From the NCBI RefSeq assembly GCF_019468465.1, contig NZ_CP080519.1:496001-560000 (forward strand): DNA of 64,000 nucleotides, written 5' to 3'. The position numbers were made by a program, and so were the translations under genes. The notes beneath the pieces are model-generated. The model worked only from the letters and a program-made list of their open reading frames with translations, did not search any database and was not told the DNA's origin. Positions 8,992-17,507 of this stretch are shown in pieces. The stretch comes from Amycolatopsis sp. DSM 110486. GTDB taxonomy: Bacteria > Actinomycetota > Actinomycetes > Mycobacteriales > Pseudonocardiaceae. Position 1 is the stretch's first letter. Each line of letters starts with the position of its first letter.

Positions 8992-9007
8992 TATGATGAC
9001 CGACATA
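8992..9007. promoter_or_regulatory. TetR-type operator copy upstream of the TetR gene at 8382-8963
   Basis: TATGATGACCGACATA matches 13 of 16 positions of the best copy (TATGTCAACCGACATA, 25343-25358). It lies 29 bases upstream of the GTG start, consistent with autorepression. Confidence 0.65.
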
Positions 9008-9096
9008 ATCTCTCTCTCCGCAGAGTGCCCGTCGGCAACCACGGTGTCAAGGCTGCCCCTCCCTCGTGCGAGCCGAGGCCGCGAGCTGATCAAGGC

Positions 9097-9954
9097 TCAA
9101 CCGAGGAACTTGAGCAGGTGTGCCACCACCTCTTCGGGCTGTTCCTCCGGCAGGAAGTGGCCGCAGTTCTCGAGGCCGGCGCCGGTGACGTTGTCCGCGT
9201 AGTCGCGCCAAATGTCGAGCGTCGGGAATTTGCCGAGGAGGCCGGCCAAGCCCCACAGGGCGAGCACGGGCTGCGTGAGGCGCTTGCCCGCCGCGTAATC
9301 GGCGTCGTCGAGGTCGGCGTCGTCCGGGAAGGCCGCGCGGCAGTCGTCGAAACCGGCGCGCAGGGCGCCCGGGGCGGAGAATGCGCGCACGTACTCGTCG
9401 ACGTCTTCTGCGGCCAGGCCCTGGCGTTGGAACGTCCAGCGTTCGTAGAAGTAGCCGAGGTACGCGGCGATGTTGCTGCCCGCCAGCAGTTCCGGCAGGT
9501 CGGGCTGCAAATGGAAGAACCAGTGCCAGTAACCCTCCTTTGCAATGACGGAATCCATCCGCCGCCACATTTCCCGCGTCGGCGCGATGTCGAGCACGGC
9601 CAGGCGCTCGACCTGGTCCGGGCGATCCAAAGCCCAGCGGTGCCCGACCCGGCCGCCGCGGTCGTGCCCGACGACGGCCACCCGGTCGAAGCCGAGCTGC
9701 TCGGCCAGCTGCGCGAGGTCGGCGGCCATCGTGCGCTTGTCGTAACCGCCGCGCGGCTTGTCGGTGCGACCGTAGCCGCGCAGGTCAGGCGCGATCACGG
9801 TGTGGGTTTCGGCGAGCGGCCCCGCCACGCGGTGCCAGCAGTGCGACGTCTGTGGCCAGCCGTGCAGGAGGAAAATGGGCGGGCCGTCGCCGCCACACTG
9901 GTAGTGCATTCGCAGGTCGCCAACCTGGGCCATCGAAGATTCTAACTGGCTCAT
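9097..9954 (-). CDS. Alpha/beta hydrolase, epoxide hydrolase/haloacid-dehalogenase-like (Asp nucleophile)
   Basis: From the ATG at 9954 the protein has 285 residues (MSQLESSMAQVGDLRMHYQC). A longer frame upstream lacks homology-like sequence; a second ATG 21 bases on is also possible. Features: HGWPQTSHCWH (HGxP oxyanion motif), DLRGYGRTDKP, nucleophile elbow VVGHDRGGRVGH with Asp as nucleophile rather than Ser, and C-terminal NCGHFLPEEQPEEV carrying the catalytic histidine. An Asp in GHDRGG places it with epoxide hydrolases and fluoroacetate-type dehalogenases, not esterases. Cytoplasmic; substrate unknown. It lies 133 bases upstream of the TetR gene on the same strand. Confidence 0.85.
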   Translation of the reverse strand: MSQLESSMAQVGDLRMHYQCGGDGPPIFLLHGWPQTSHCWHRVAGPLAETHTVIAPDLRGYGRTDKPRGGYDKRTMAADLAQLAEQLGFDRVAVVGHDRGGRVGHRWALDRPDQVERLAVLDIAPTREMWRRMDSVIAKEGYWHWFFHLQPDLPELLAGSNIAAYLGYFYERWTFQRQGLAAEDVDEYVRAFSAPGALRAGFDDCRAAFPDDADLDDADYAAGKRLTQPVLALWGLAGLLGKFPTLDIWRDYADNVTGAGLENCGHFLPEEQPEEVVAHLLKFLG

Positions 9955-10158
9955 GGGGTTAGACCTTACGGGATACGGTTGACCGATGACAAGGGTGGGA
10001 ATTGTCACCGTGGAATGGTTTTTCGAGGGCGGGCGAAGAAACCGTCAGGGTGTCCGAAAAATGTCTTCACTGGTTTCAGCATGCCTCCGAATGGTGTCGT
10101 GAACGCGTGGCGACGCCAGTGTCCACTGTGGTCGGAAAACCCGCCGTGAGCACCGCGG

Positions 10159-10749
10159 TCACCGGCGTGGCCGCGCAACGCCGGCCCGGGCGGCGGCGCG
10201 CGCCCGGGAGGCGCGCAGGTTGATGGCGTTGCCGCAGGCGCGGACGTCGTGCCAGACCGCGCTGTTGTTGCGCGACCGGTCGTAGAACACGGCCAGGCAG
10301 ATCGGGCTGCGACAGGTCTTCACCCGCCGCCACTCGTCCAGCAGCTGCGCCCGGTGGACCTCCAGCAGCACCGCACCCGCGACGACCTGCCACCCGGTGC
10401 CCGCAGGCTCGAGCACCAGCCGGCCGCCGGCTTCCCACCCGGCGACGACACGCAGCTCGGCCGGCAACGGTTCGCCCCCGGCCCCGGCCACAACCACGAG
10501 CTGGTCGCGGAACGCTCGGAGCTCCTCGACGTCGGCGGCCCTGAGCCGAACACCACGGCCGCGGCCACCGCCGGCGACCGCCCACTCCACGATCGCCGCG
10601 CTCGCCCACTCCTGAGCCGAGCGGACCGACGACAAGAGGTCACCCGAGGTCCCCTGCGGGCTGCGACGGGTGTTGAGCAGATCCTGGACGAGGGCGAGCC
10701 CGCCCGGCGCCGGCGCAAGACCGTAGCGCTCGTTCCCGCGCCACGTCAT
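10159..10749 (-). CDS. CGNR zinc-finger domain transcriptional regulator
   Basis: The ATG at 10749 overlaps the stop of the upstream esterase-like gene by four bases (ATGA), giving a 196-residue protein starting MTWRGNERYGLAPAPGGLAL. The N-terminal ABATE-type region (LVQDLLNTR, DVEELRAFRDQL) is followed by the CGNR finger at the C-terminus: KTCRSPICLAVFYDRSRNNS, then WHDVRACGNAINLRASRAR. The zinc ligands are Cys, Cys, a His where many members have Cys (WHD), and Cys of CGN. The family is thought to act as DNA-binding regulators. Tight coupling to the hydrolase-like gene suggests the two work together. Confidence 0.8.
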   Translation of the reverse strand: MTWRGNERYGLAPAPGGLALVQDLLNTRRSPQGTSGDLLSSVRSAQEWASAAIVEWAVAGGGRGRGVRLRAADVEELRAFRDQLVVVAGAGGEPLPAELRVVAGWEAGGRLVLEPAGTGWQVVAGAVLLEVHRAQLLDEWRRVKTCRSPICLAVFYDRSRNNSAVWHDVRACGNAINLRASRARAAARAGVARPRR

Positions 10750-11708
10750 GGCAGCCGCGCAGAAGCCGGCAGCGCCAAGGCCGACGCTCGCCGCAGTACG
10801 TCGACCAGATCGGCCGTCATTCGGCGGGACACCGCGGCGCCGGCGACGAACGTCGATCCGTGGAACGTGCCCGGGTACAAGTGCAGTTCCACCGGCACGT
10901 TCGCCTGCGCGAGCCGGCGCGCGTAGTCCAGCGCCTCGTCCCGAAACGGGTCGAACTGGCTCGCCGTGACGTACGCCGGCGGCAGCCGGGTCAGGTCGGT
11001 GGCGCGCGCGGGTGCGGCGTACGACGACACGCGCGGACCGCCGGCCTCGTCGCCCAGGTAGGCGGCCCAGCTCTGCTTGGCGTTGCCGCGGTGCCAGACC
11101 GGAGTGTCCACGCAGGTCCACATCGACTCGGTGGCGAGCCGGTCGTCAAGCTCCGGGGTGCCGAGCGCCTGGAACGCGAGTGCCGGGCCGCCGCAGTCGC
11201 GGGCCAGCAGCGCGACGGCTGCCGCGAGCCCGCCGCCGGCGTTCTGCCCGGACACGGCGATCCACGCCGGGTCCACCCCGAGGTCTTCCGTTTCCGCCAG
11301 CCACAGCAGCGCCGCGTAGCAGTCGAGGAGCGCGGCGGGATGCGGGTGCTCGGGCGCGAGCCGGTAGTCGACGGAGACGACCACCGCGCCCACCGACTCG
11401 GCGATCGCCGCCGCACCGGCGTGTTCGGTGTGCAGGCCACCGGTGACGAAGCCACCGGAGTGCATGTGCAGAACCGCCGGCAGGCACCCGCTCGCCTGCC
11501 GCGGCCGGTACACGCGGACCGGCACCGACGGCGCGCCGTGGCGGCCGGGCACTTCGCGATCTTCGACGGTCAGCCCGGCCAGATCCGGTTCCGGGCACTG
11601 CGCCGACAGGGAACGCTCGGTCTCACGAGCCTTCCGGGGATCGCCGAGGTCGATCTCCGGGATCCCCGGCAGCCAGGGCGCCAGCTCCGGATCCACCGCG
11701 TAGGACAA
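10746..11708 (-). CDS. HSL-family alpha/beta hydrolase fold protein lacking the nucleophile serine
   Basis: A TTG start at 11708 with ribosome site GAGGAG gives 320 residues. The fold is that of hormone-sensitive-lipase type esterases: oxyanion segment LHMHSGGFVTGG, VVVSVDYRLAPEHPHPAAL, and the acid in ASQFDPFRDEALDYARRL and the histidine in LYPGTFHGSTF. The nucleophile elbow, normally GDSAGG, reads VSGQNAGGGLAAA. The serine is replaced by asparagine (codon AAC in the minus strand near 11243), so ordinary ester hydrolysis is not expected. Acid and histidine are kept. It may be a ligand-binding pseudoenzyme, and its 4-base overlap with a CGNR regulator gene downstream would fit a sensory role; that is inference. 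Confidence 0.85.
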   Translation of the reverse strand: MSYAVDPELAPWLPGIPEIDLGDPRKARETERSLSAQCPEPDLAGLTVEDREVPGRHGAPSVPVRVYRPRQASGCLPAVLHMHSGGFVTGGLHTEHAGAAAIAESVGAVVVSVDYRLAPEHPHPAALLDCYAALLWLAETEDLGVDPAWIAVSGQNAGGGLAAAVALLARDCGGPALAFQALGTPELDDRLATESMWTCVDTPVWHRGNAKQSWAAYLGDEAGGPRVSSYAAPARATDLTRLPPAYVTASQFDPFRDEALDYARRLAQANVPVELHLYPGTFHGSTFVAGAAVSRRMTADLVDVLRRASALALPASARLP

Positions 11709-11735
11709 GGAAAACTCCTCGGTTGGGCCCGCGCG

Positions 11736-12641
11736 TCAGGCGGCGGGGACGAAGCGTGGTCCGCTGGTCTGGAAGTCGGCGCGCTTCGCACGGACGAACT
11801 CTTCGACAGAAAGCGGGGGCCGGCCGCCGATCTTCTCGATGACGTCGTTCGTCCCGGAGAACACGCCGTTGAGGTAGTCGAGCGCGACGCTGCGCAGGTG
11901 CTGGACGAGGTGCGGGTCGTGACCGCGCTCGAGCATCGACGCGGAGAACTCCTCGACGCCGATGGGCTCGTAGTGCACCGGGTGGCCGAGCTCGCGGGCC
12001 ATGGCCCCGGCGATGTCGTGGTGGTTCATCTCGACCGGGCCGTGCAACGGGTAGATCGCGCGGTCGTGCTGCTCGGGTTCGACCAGGAGAGCCGCGATCA
12101 CCCGGGACTGGTCGGCCGAGGCGATCGGCGCGTGCCGGCCCTCGCCGAACGGGAGCCGCAGGTAACCCTCGCCGTCGCGCATCTCCCACGACACCGTGAG
12201 CCACTCGGCGAAGAACGTCGGCCGGATGTGCGTGGTGAGCAGATCGGTCCGATCCAGCAGGCGCTCGCACAGCCAGTGCTGGCGGGCGGCGTTGCTGCCG
12301 GCCTCGCGGCGGGCGGGGATCTGCGACATGTTGACCACCGAGCGCACCCCGGCCTCGGTCGCCGCCTGCGCGAAGATCACCGTCGACTCCACCAGGCCCG
12401 GCAGGATCGGGTGACAGAAGTACGCGCCGGTCACCCCTTGCAACGCGGTCGTCATGCCGTCGAGGTCGTGCAGGTCGGCCACGACCACCTCGGCACCGGC
12501 CTCCGCCAGCGCACGAGAGCGCTCGTCCTCCCGGTGCACCATCGCGCGGGCGCGATGGCCGCGCTCGAGGAGCAGCTTGATCGCCCCTCCCCCCGTCCTG
12601 CCGGTCGCCCCGGTCACCAGGAACAGCCTGTCGTCGGACAT
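11736..12641 (-). CDS. NmrA-like NAD(P)-binding protein
   Basis: The 301-residue protein begins MSDDRLFLVTGATGRTGGGAIKLL, the GATGRTG glycine loop of atypical SDRs of the NmrA/quinone-reductase-2 group. It continues with RAMVHREDERSRALAEAGAEVV, DGMTTALQGVTGAYFCHPI and a Rossmann fold ending near residue 160. The C-terminal part (EMNHHDIAGAMARELGHPVHYEPIG) is typical of this group. Members sense NADP/quinone state or reduce quinones. It lies 27 bases upstream of the HSL-like gene on the same strand and may be cotranscribed with it. The 191 bases upstream of its start hold no recognisable gene. Confidence 0.85.
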   Translation of the reverse strand: MSDDRLFLVTGATGRTGGGAIKLLLERGHRARAMVHREDERSRALAEAGAEVVVADLHDLDGMTTALQGVTGAYFCHPILPGLVESTVIFAQAATEAGVRSVVNMSQIPARREAGSNAARQHWLCERLLDRTDLLTTHIRPTFFAEWLTVSWEMRDGEGYLRLPFGEGRHAPIASADQSRVIAALLVEPEQHDRAIYPLHGPVEMNHHDIAGAMARELGHPVHYEPIGVEEFSASMLERGHDPHLVQHLRSVALDYLNGVFSGTNDVIEKIGGRPPLSVEEFVRAKRADFQTSGPRFVPAA

Positions 12642-12832
12642 GTGAACACCTTTCGTAGAGCCGAAAATCGTGATCTGGGAGAAGTGCGGTACTCAGCCTG
12701 CAGCGGCACGGCGAACCCGGCGCCTCAGTCGCGAGGGCATGCTCAGCCACGACGACAGGAGCTCCGAAACAATCGAGTACGTGCTCACCGACAGGGACAA
12801 GCGCCGGGCGGGTGCGCCGCTCAGGCGGACGG

Positions 12833-13600
12833 TCACCAGTCGATCTCGCGCATCAGGAAGGGCTTGTCCTCCGGCGCCGACTTGCGCGCTTCAAGGACCT
12901 GCTTGGCCGGCACGCCGGCCGGCACGCGAAGCGCGGGTTCGGCTTGCTCGATCGTGTCGGCGACCGTGACCGCCACCGCCTCCTGGGTGACGGCCTCACC
13001 GCGGAGAACGGCCAGCGCCCCCAGCAGCGGCGTGTACGGATCACCGTCCGGCAGGGACACCTTGGCCGGCTCGCCGCTGCCCGAGGAAACTACGCCGGGC
13101 TGCACGATGCTCACCTTGATCCCGAAGTGACCGGTCTCGATCGCCAGGGTTTCGGCAAGCGCCTCCAGTGCCCACTTCGTCGCACCGTACGGACCGACCA
13201 ACGGCAGCACCATGCGCCCTTGGATGCTCGAGACGAACACGAGCCGCCCCGCTCCCCGCGCTCGCATGGCCGGCAGAACTCCCTGCGCCACGCGCAGCGC
13301 CCCGAGGGTGTTGAGCTGGAAGAGCCGCTCCACGTCGTCGAGCGGAACGCTCTCCAGCGGCACGCGAACGGTCGCGCCGGCATTGCTCATCAGGACGTCG
13401 ACTTCACCGGCGTCGCGGATCGCCGCGTCGACGCTGTCCTGATCGGTGACGTCGAGGCGCAGCCGCTGGTCCACCGGCAGGTCTGCGAGCGCCTCCGGAC
13501 GACGCGCGGTGGCGATCACGCGGTGGCCGCGACCGGCCAGCTCGATCGCGATGGCATGGCCGATGCCCCTGGACGCACCGGTGATGAGGACGGACGACAT
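12833..13600 (-). CDS. SDR family oxidoreductase, paralogue of the gene at 14654
   Basis: The 255-residue classical SDR has cofactor loop TGASRGIGHAIAIEL, and ATARRPEAL after strand 2. In place of the usual NNAG it has SNAG (MSNAGATVRVP). The active-site Ser is in FVSSIQGRMV and the Tyr-Lys pair in YGATK. The C-terminal tail (VPAGVPAKQVLEARKSAPED) is shared with the second SDR at 14654-15421. The two are about two-thirds identical by eye and equal in length, so they arose by duplication and now flank a metallo-beta-lactamase-fold gene on the same strand. Substrate unknown; NADP dependence is likely from the arginines after strand 2. Confidence 0.88.
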   Translation of the reverse strand: MSSVLITGASRGIGHAIAIELAGRGHRVIATARRPEALADLPVDQRLRLDVTDQDSVDAAIRDAGEVDVLMSNAGATVRVPLESVPLDDVERLFQLNTLGALRVAQGVLPAMRARGAGRLVFVSSIQGRMVLPLVGPYGATKWALEALAETLAIETGHFGIKVSIVQPGVVSSGSGEPAKVSLPDGDPYTPLLGALAVLRGEAVTQEAVAVTVADTIEQAEPALRVPAGVPAKQVLEARKSAPEDKPFLMREIDW

Positions 13601-13689
13601 CGTGATTCTCCTTGTTCCTTAATGAGGTTCGCCGCGCGAGCGTGACCACAGTGGACGCGAAGGTGAGGCGACCGGAACGGCACCGGCCC

Positions 13690-14598
13690 TCAGACGGTCG
13701 TCCAGGAGTCGATCCGGAACGCGCCGCCGGCGGCACTGATCCGCGCGCCCCGGCCACCGGGGAAATGACCGCCGAACACGGGTGCGGAGTGCTCCACCGC
13801 CCAGCCGAGCATCCGGATCCGCGATTGCGCGGCAGCCTCGGCATCGGCGTCGAGCGCGTTGCGCTGCTTCGGGTCGAGGATCTGCATGGGATGGTGCACG
13901 AGATCGCCGGCGAGCAGCGCGTGGTCACCACCCGAAGAGATCGTGACGGCGGCCGCGCCCGCCGAATGCCCCGGAACGGCGACGAGCCGGAGGGCATCGT
14001 CGATCACGTGTTCTTCGCCGTCCCACAACTGCGTTTCGGCGTGCTCCACGACGGGCGCGACGCTGTCGAGGAACGCGGACACATATCCGAGCGGGTCCGG
14101 CGCATCCCCGCTCTTCGCCATGCCCGACAACAGGTCGAAGTCGGCTTTCGGCAGCAGGTGCGTCGCGTTGGGGAAGGTCGGGCGCCACTCCTCGCTCTCC
14201 AGGGTGGTGTTCCACCCGATGTGGTCGGGGTGCAGGTGTGTGCACACCACCACGTCCACGTCCTCCGGCCGCACGCCGAGCGCGGCGAGGTTGGCGAGGT
14301 AGCCGGTGTCGAGATGGTCGAACGGCGGTACGCCCGGGCGCGGCTTCCCGTTGCCGATCCCGGTGTCGACCAGAATGGTCCGGCCGCCGCTGCGCACGAG
14401 GAAGCTCTGCGAGCACAGCCAGGCGTCCTCGGACTCTGCCGACCAGAAGACCGGCTCGAGCCAGCCCTTCTCCGCCTCCCACTCCGCGCGCCCGGAGTCC
14501 GGCAGGAGCTCCGGCCGGGAGAACAAGTGATCGCTCCACTCGGAGACGCGGGTGACTTCGACGTCGCCGAAGGCGGCCGAGGTGGTCTTGTCGGTCAT
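13690..14598 (-). CDS. MBL-fold metallo-hydrolase
   Basis: The ATG at 14598 with GAAGGAAA upstream gives 302 residues (MTDKTTSAAFGDVEVTRVSEW). The metal motif is THLHPDHIGWN, the HxHxDH of the fold, preceded by ILVDTGIGNGK; further ligands are in VPGHSAGAAAV and GDLVHHPMQIL. The arrangement resembles AHL-lactonase and related lactone or ester hydrolases with two metals. It is the middle gene between two paralogous SDRs, all on the minus strand with gaps of 55 and 89 bases. A lactone-opening and dehydrogenation sequence acting on the same compound is possible but unproven. Confidence 0.85.
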   Translation of the reverse strand: MTDKTTSAAFGDVEVTRVSEWSDHLFSRPELLPDSGRAEWEAEKGWLEPVFWSAESEDAWLCSQSFLVRSGGRTILVDTGIGNGKPRPGVPPFDHLDTGYLANLAALGVRPEDVDVVVCTHLHPDHIGWNTTLESEEWRPTFPNATHLLPKADFDLLSGMAKSGDAPDPLGYVSAFLDSVAPVVEHAETQLWDGEEHVIDDALRLVAVPGHSAGAAAVTISSGGDHALLAGDLVHHPMQILDPKQRNALDADAEAAAQSRIRMLGWAVEHSAPVFGGHFPGGRGARISAAGGAFRIDSWTTV

Positions 14599-14653
14599 GG
14601 GATTTCCTTCCCACTGTGATGGCGGACGGACGCGGGCCGGACCAGCCGACGCT

Positions 14654-15421
14654 TCACCAGTTGATGTCGTAGGGGAAGAAGACCTCGTCCTCGGGCGCGG
14701 TCTTGCGGGCGGCCAGGACCTTGGTCGCGGTCGCACCGGCCGGCACGCGCAGCGGCGGGTTCTCCTGCTCGATCGTGTCGGCCACGACCGTGGCCACTTC
14801 CTCAGGCGTCACAACGTCGCCGCGGGTCTTGACCAGCTCGTCGAACAGCGGACCGTACGGGTCGTCGTAGGCCCGGTAGACCTTGGCCTTCGCGCCGCCG
14901 TTCGTCGCCACCACACCCGGCTGGACCAAGCTGACCTTCACCCCGAAATGGCCGGCCTCGATGGCCAGCACCTCGGCCATGGCCTCCACCGCCCACTTGC
15001 TCATCCCGTACGGGCCGATGATCGGCAGCACCATCCGGCCCTGGATGCTGGACAGGAACACCAGGTGGCCGGAGCCACGTTCGCGCATGCCGGGCAGCGC
15101 GGCCTGGACGACGCGCAGCGCTCCCAGCGTGTTCAGGTCGAACAGCCGGGCGACCTCGGCCACCGGGACGCTCTCCAGCGGGGCCCGCATGGTCTCGCCG
15201 GCGTTGTTGATCACGACGTCGATCTCGCCCGCAGCGGCGATCGCAGCGTCCACACTGGACTGATCGGTCACGTCCAGCCGGAGGCGCTGGGCGGTCGGCA
15301 GGTCGGCCAGGCTGTCCGGATTGCGGGCCGTGCCGATGACACGGTGACCCCGCTTTGCGAGCTCCAGCGTCATGGCGCGACCGATTCCCTGCGAAGCGCC
15401 GGTGATGAGGATCGAAGACAT
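14654..15421 (-). CDS. SDR family oxidoreductase, paralogue of the gene at 12833
   Basis: The ATG at 15421 gives 255 residues, matching the length of the paralogue; the frame upstream is not protein-like. Motifs: TGASQGIGRAMTLEL cofactor loop, NNAG, catalytic Ser in FLSSIQGRMV, and YGMSK as the Tyr-x3-Lys. It keeps the canonical NNAG where the paralogue has SNAG. It is the first gene of the minus-strand SDR/MBL/SDR group. A TetR-type operator copy lies at 15631-15646, some 210 bases upstream. Expression control by the adjacent TetR protein is therefore likely. Confidence 0.88.
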   Translation of the reverse strand: MSSILITGASQGIGRAMTLELAKRGHRVIGTARNPDSLADLPTAQRLRLDVTDQSSVDAAIAAAGEIDVVINNAGETMRAPLESVPVAEVARLFDLNTLGALRVVQAALPGMRERGSGHLVFLSSIQGRMVLPIIGPYGMSKWAVEAMAEVLAIEAGHFGVKVSLVQPGVVATNGGAKAKVYRAYDDPYGPLFDELVKTRGDVVTPEEVATVVADTIEQENPPLRVPAGATATKVLAARKTAPEDEVFFPYDINW

Positions 15422-15630
15422 GTCTGGAATCTCCAGTTCGCTGATGGGCTGGTGAGGTTTGCGGTGGTGGACGACACGTCGCAGCGAGTACGCCGTTCGA
15501 CCAGGACCCATCCACGTCAGGCAGCCATTTATGTCTCACCGATCCGACGTGGACTCGGCCGGACCGGCGAGACACCCTTCCGGTCCTCCGATGGCGGCGT
15601 GCGCCAACACCAATGAGGCTAGCACGTATA

Positions 15631-15646
15631 TATACCGACCGACATA
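15631..15646. promoter_or_regulatory. TetR-type operator copy upstream of the SDR/MBL/SDR group
   Basis: TATACCGACCGACATA matches 13 of 16 positions of the best copy. It lies between the SDR start (15421) and the stop of the TetR gene (15688), in an A/T-rich patch (acgtatatatacc) that could be the promoter. Confidence 0.65.
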
Positions 15647-15687
15647 ATTGAAGCGCCTTGTTCGGGTAATTCACCTAACTCGCGGTG

Positions 15688-16275
15688 TCAGTCGCGGACT
15701 GCGGTGAGAGCGCGGGCTCGGGCGACCACGGTGTCGCGGATCGCGTTGAACGGCTCGGGGCTGCGCAGTGCGCGCGAGGTCACCATCGCTCCCTCGACAC
15801 CCGCCACAGTCGCGTGCGACAGCTCCCGGGCGTCGGCAGCCTCAGCGCCGAGCACCACAAGCTGGAGCGCGAGGGTCTCGGTCATGAGGACGAAGGCCCG
15901 CCGGCTGGCGGCGCCGAGTTCTTCCGAGGTCTCCCCGACCTCGAGCACCAGTGGCGCAATGGTGCAACCGCGCCCATAACCGCTGTTCAGCATGCCTTCA
16001 CGGGCCAGCTCGACGTACGCCCGGACCAAGTCCTCGGCCGACGAAGCCTCGCCGGCGAGCTGGTTGATCAGGTCGACCTGCTCGCGGGTGTGCGCTTCGG
16101 CCGCTTCGGCGGCCATCTGAACCTTGCCTTGGGGAAAGTGGTAGTAGACCGATCCGCGGGGGGACGCACTGCGCTCGACCACGTCGGACAGCGCCATGGA
16201 GTGGTAGCCGTGTTCGCGGATGAGCTGGCGAGCGGCCCCGATCATGCGCCGCTTGGTGTCTGACCGTCTGACCAT
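15688..16275 (-). CDS. TetR/AcrR family regulator (LmrA/YxaF-like), paralogue of the gene at 8382
   Basis: The ATG at 16275 gives 195 residues: MVRRSDTKRRMIGAARQL, helix-turn-helix MALSDVVERSASPRGSVYYHFPQGK, and ligand domain with GRGCTIAPLVLEVGETSEELGAA. It aligns end to end with the TetR at 8382-8963, about 55-60% identical by eye, including the C-terminal VTSRALRSPEPFNAIRD. The frame extends upstream of 16275, but this would read through operator copies. Two operator-like sites lie upstream at 16301-16316 and 16335-16350, between this gene and the divergent oxidoreductase gene. The divergent layout and the sites suggest it represses itself and its neighbours. Confidence 0.9.
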   Translation of the reverse strand: MVRRSDTKRRMIGAARQLIREHGYHSMALSDVVERSASPRGSVYYHFPQGKVQMAAEAAEAHTREQVDLINQLAGEASSAEDLVRAYVELAREGMLNSGYGRGCTIAPLVLEVGETSEELGAASRRAFVLMTETLALQLVVLGAEAADARELSHATVAGVEGAMVTSRALRSPEPFNAIRDTVVARARALTAVRD

Positions 16276-16300
16276 GCCGCGAGTGTACCGCGGTTGCCTG

Positions 16301-16316
16301 CATGACGCCCGACATA
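16301..16316. promoter_or_regulatory. TetR-type operator copy upstream of the TetR gene at 15688-16275
   Basis: CATGACGCCCGACATA matches 12 of 16 positions of the best copy; the right half CCGACATA is exact. It lies 26 bases upstream of the TetR ATG, nearly the same spacing as at the paralogue (29). Confidence 0.6.
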
Positions 16317-16334
16317 TATAGTCGCTCTCAGTGT

Positions 16335-16350
16335 TATGCCGGTCGACATA
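16335..16350. promoter_or_regulatory. TetR-type operator copy facing the oxidoreductase gene
   Basis: TATGCCGGTCGACATA matches 12 of 16 positions of the best copy and sits in the divergent intergenic region about 112 bases before the oxidoreductase ATG (16463). It is 18 bases from the neighbouring copy, so two dimers could bind side by side. Confidence 0.6.
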
Positions 16351-16462
16351 ACCCGGCCGCCCACAGGCGATCCCGTCCGGAGCCGTTGCTCGCCATCTCC
16401 CGGACTGCACTCGCGTCGGCCAGTCAAATCCGAATGAGCCCAGTTTCACGAGGAGTCACACC

Positions 16463-17471
16463 ATGAGCCGTGCCGTCCGCTTCCACCAGATCGGCGGTCC
16501 TGAAGTACTGCAGATCGAAGACGTGCCCGAGGCGAAGCCGGGAGCCGGCGAGGTCCTGATCGACGCCCGCGCTTGGGGGCTCAACCGAGCGGATTCGCTG
16601 TTCCGCCAGGGACTTTACAGTGTCGCCCCGGTCGTCCCGGCCGGCCTCGGATTCGAGGTCGCAGGGCTGATCGCGGCCGTCGGCGACGGAGTCGGCGAGT
16701 TTCACGTCGGCCAAGCCGTCAGCGTATTGCCCGGCTTCAACCTGCTTCGAGTACCCGATGCACGGTGAAGCGGTTCTCGCACCCGTCCACGCCGTCGTGG
16801 CCCACCCCGAAGAGCTCTCCTTCGAGCAGGCGGCCTCGACGTGGATGCAGTACATCACCGCCTACGGCGGCCTGGTGGAGATCGCGAACACGCGACCCGG
16901 GGACACCGTGGTGATCTCAGCCGCGTCCAGCAGCGTCGGTCTCGCGGCCATTCAGATCGCCCGGCGGGCGGGCGCGAAAGCCGTCGCACTGACCCGTACC
17001 GGCGCAAAGCGGCAACAACTGCTGGACGCCGGAGCCGACGTGGTGATCGCCACCGCCGAGGAGGACGTCGTCGGGCGAATTCGAGAGCTGACCGAAGAGC
17101 GGGGCGCGAGGGTCATCTTCGACCCGGTCGGCGGCGCCACCCTCGCGACCTTGATCGAGGCCGCCGCCCAGGACGGGGTCCTTGTCATCTACGGCGTGCT
17201 CGACTTCACCCCGGCAACCGTGAACGTGATGGACGTGCTGCTCAAGCGGCTCACCATTCGTGGTTTCGGAGTCGCGGAGCTCGCGTCGGACAGCCTGCGC
17301 CTGGCCCCCGCGGTGGACTACGTCCGGAAGGGCATCGTCGACGGCGACCTCGTCCCCGTCATCGACAAGGTGTTCCCGCTGGAGGACTACGCCGACGCGC
17401 ACCGTCACCTGGAGCGCAATGACCAGGTCGGCAAGATCGTTGTCTCCGTCGACGCCCACACGGCCGGCTGA
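16463..17471 (+). pseudogene. Zinc-type alcohol dehydrogenase/quinone oxidoreductase-like gene with one frameshift
   Basis: Two overlapping frames encode consecutive parts of one medium-chain dehydrogenase/NADPH:quinone reductase. Frame one (16463-16768) reads MSRAVRFHQIGGPEVLQIED to GQAVSVLPGFNL and then ends at a stop. Frame two (ending 17471) continues FEYPMHGEAVLAPVHAVVAH through the cofactor loop region ISAASSSVGLAAIQIARRAGAKA to the end. The break is at about 16742-16748 (ctgcttcgag), where one extra base puts the gene out of frame; removing it gives NLFEYPMHGE, the expected sequence. The full protein would have about 335 residues. This could be a true inactivating change or a sequencing error. 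It is divergent from a TetR gene with two operator copies between. Confidence 0.85.
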
Positions 17472-17507
17472 CCGGACAATCGCCGCGTGGCGTCAGCGTG
17501 GTTCTGT

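Noticed and set aside
10860..13130. 756-residue plus-strand open frame
   Set aside because: Shadow of three minus-strand genes (HSL-like, NmrA-like, start of SDR); Arg/Gln/His-rich product without motifs.
16742..16768. Programmed +1 frameshift as the explanation of the split oxidoreductase gene
   Set aside because: A CTT-CGA slip is conceivable, but no stimulatory ribosome site or structure was seen and family members are single-frame; mutation or sequence error is simpler.
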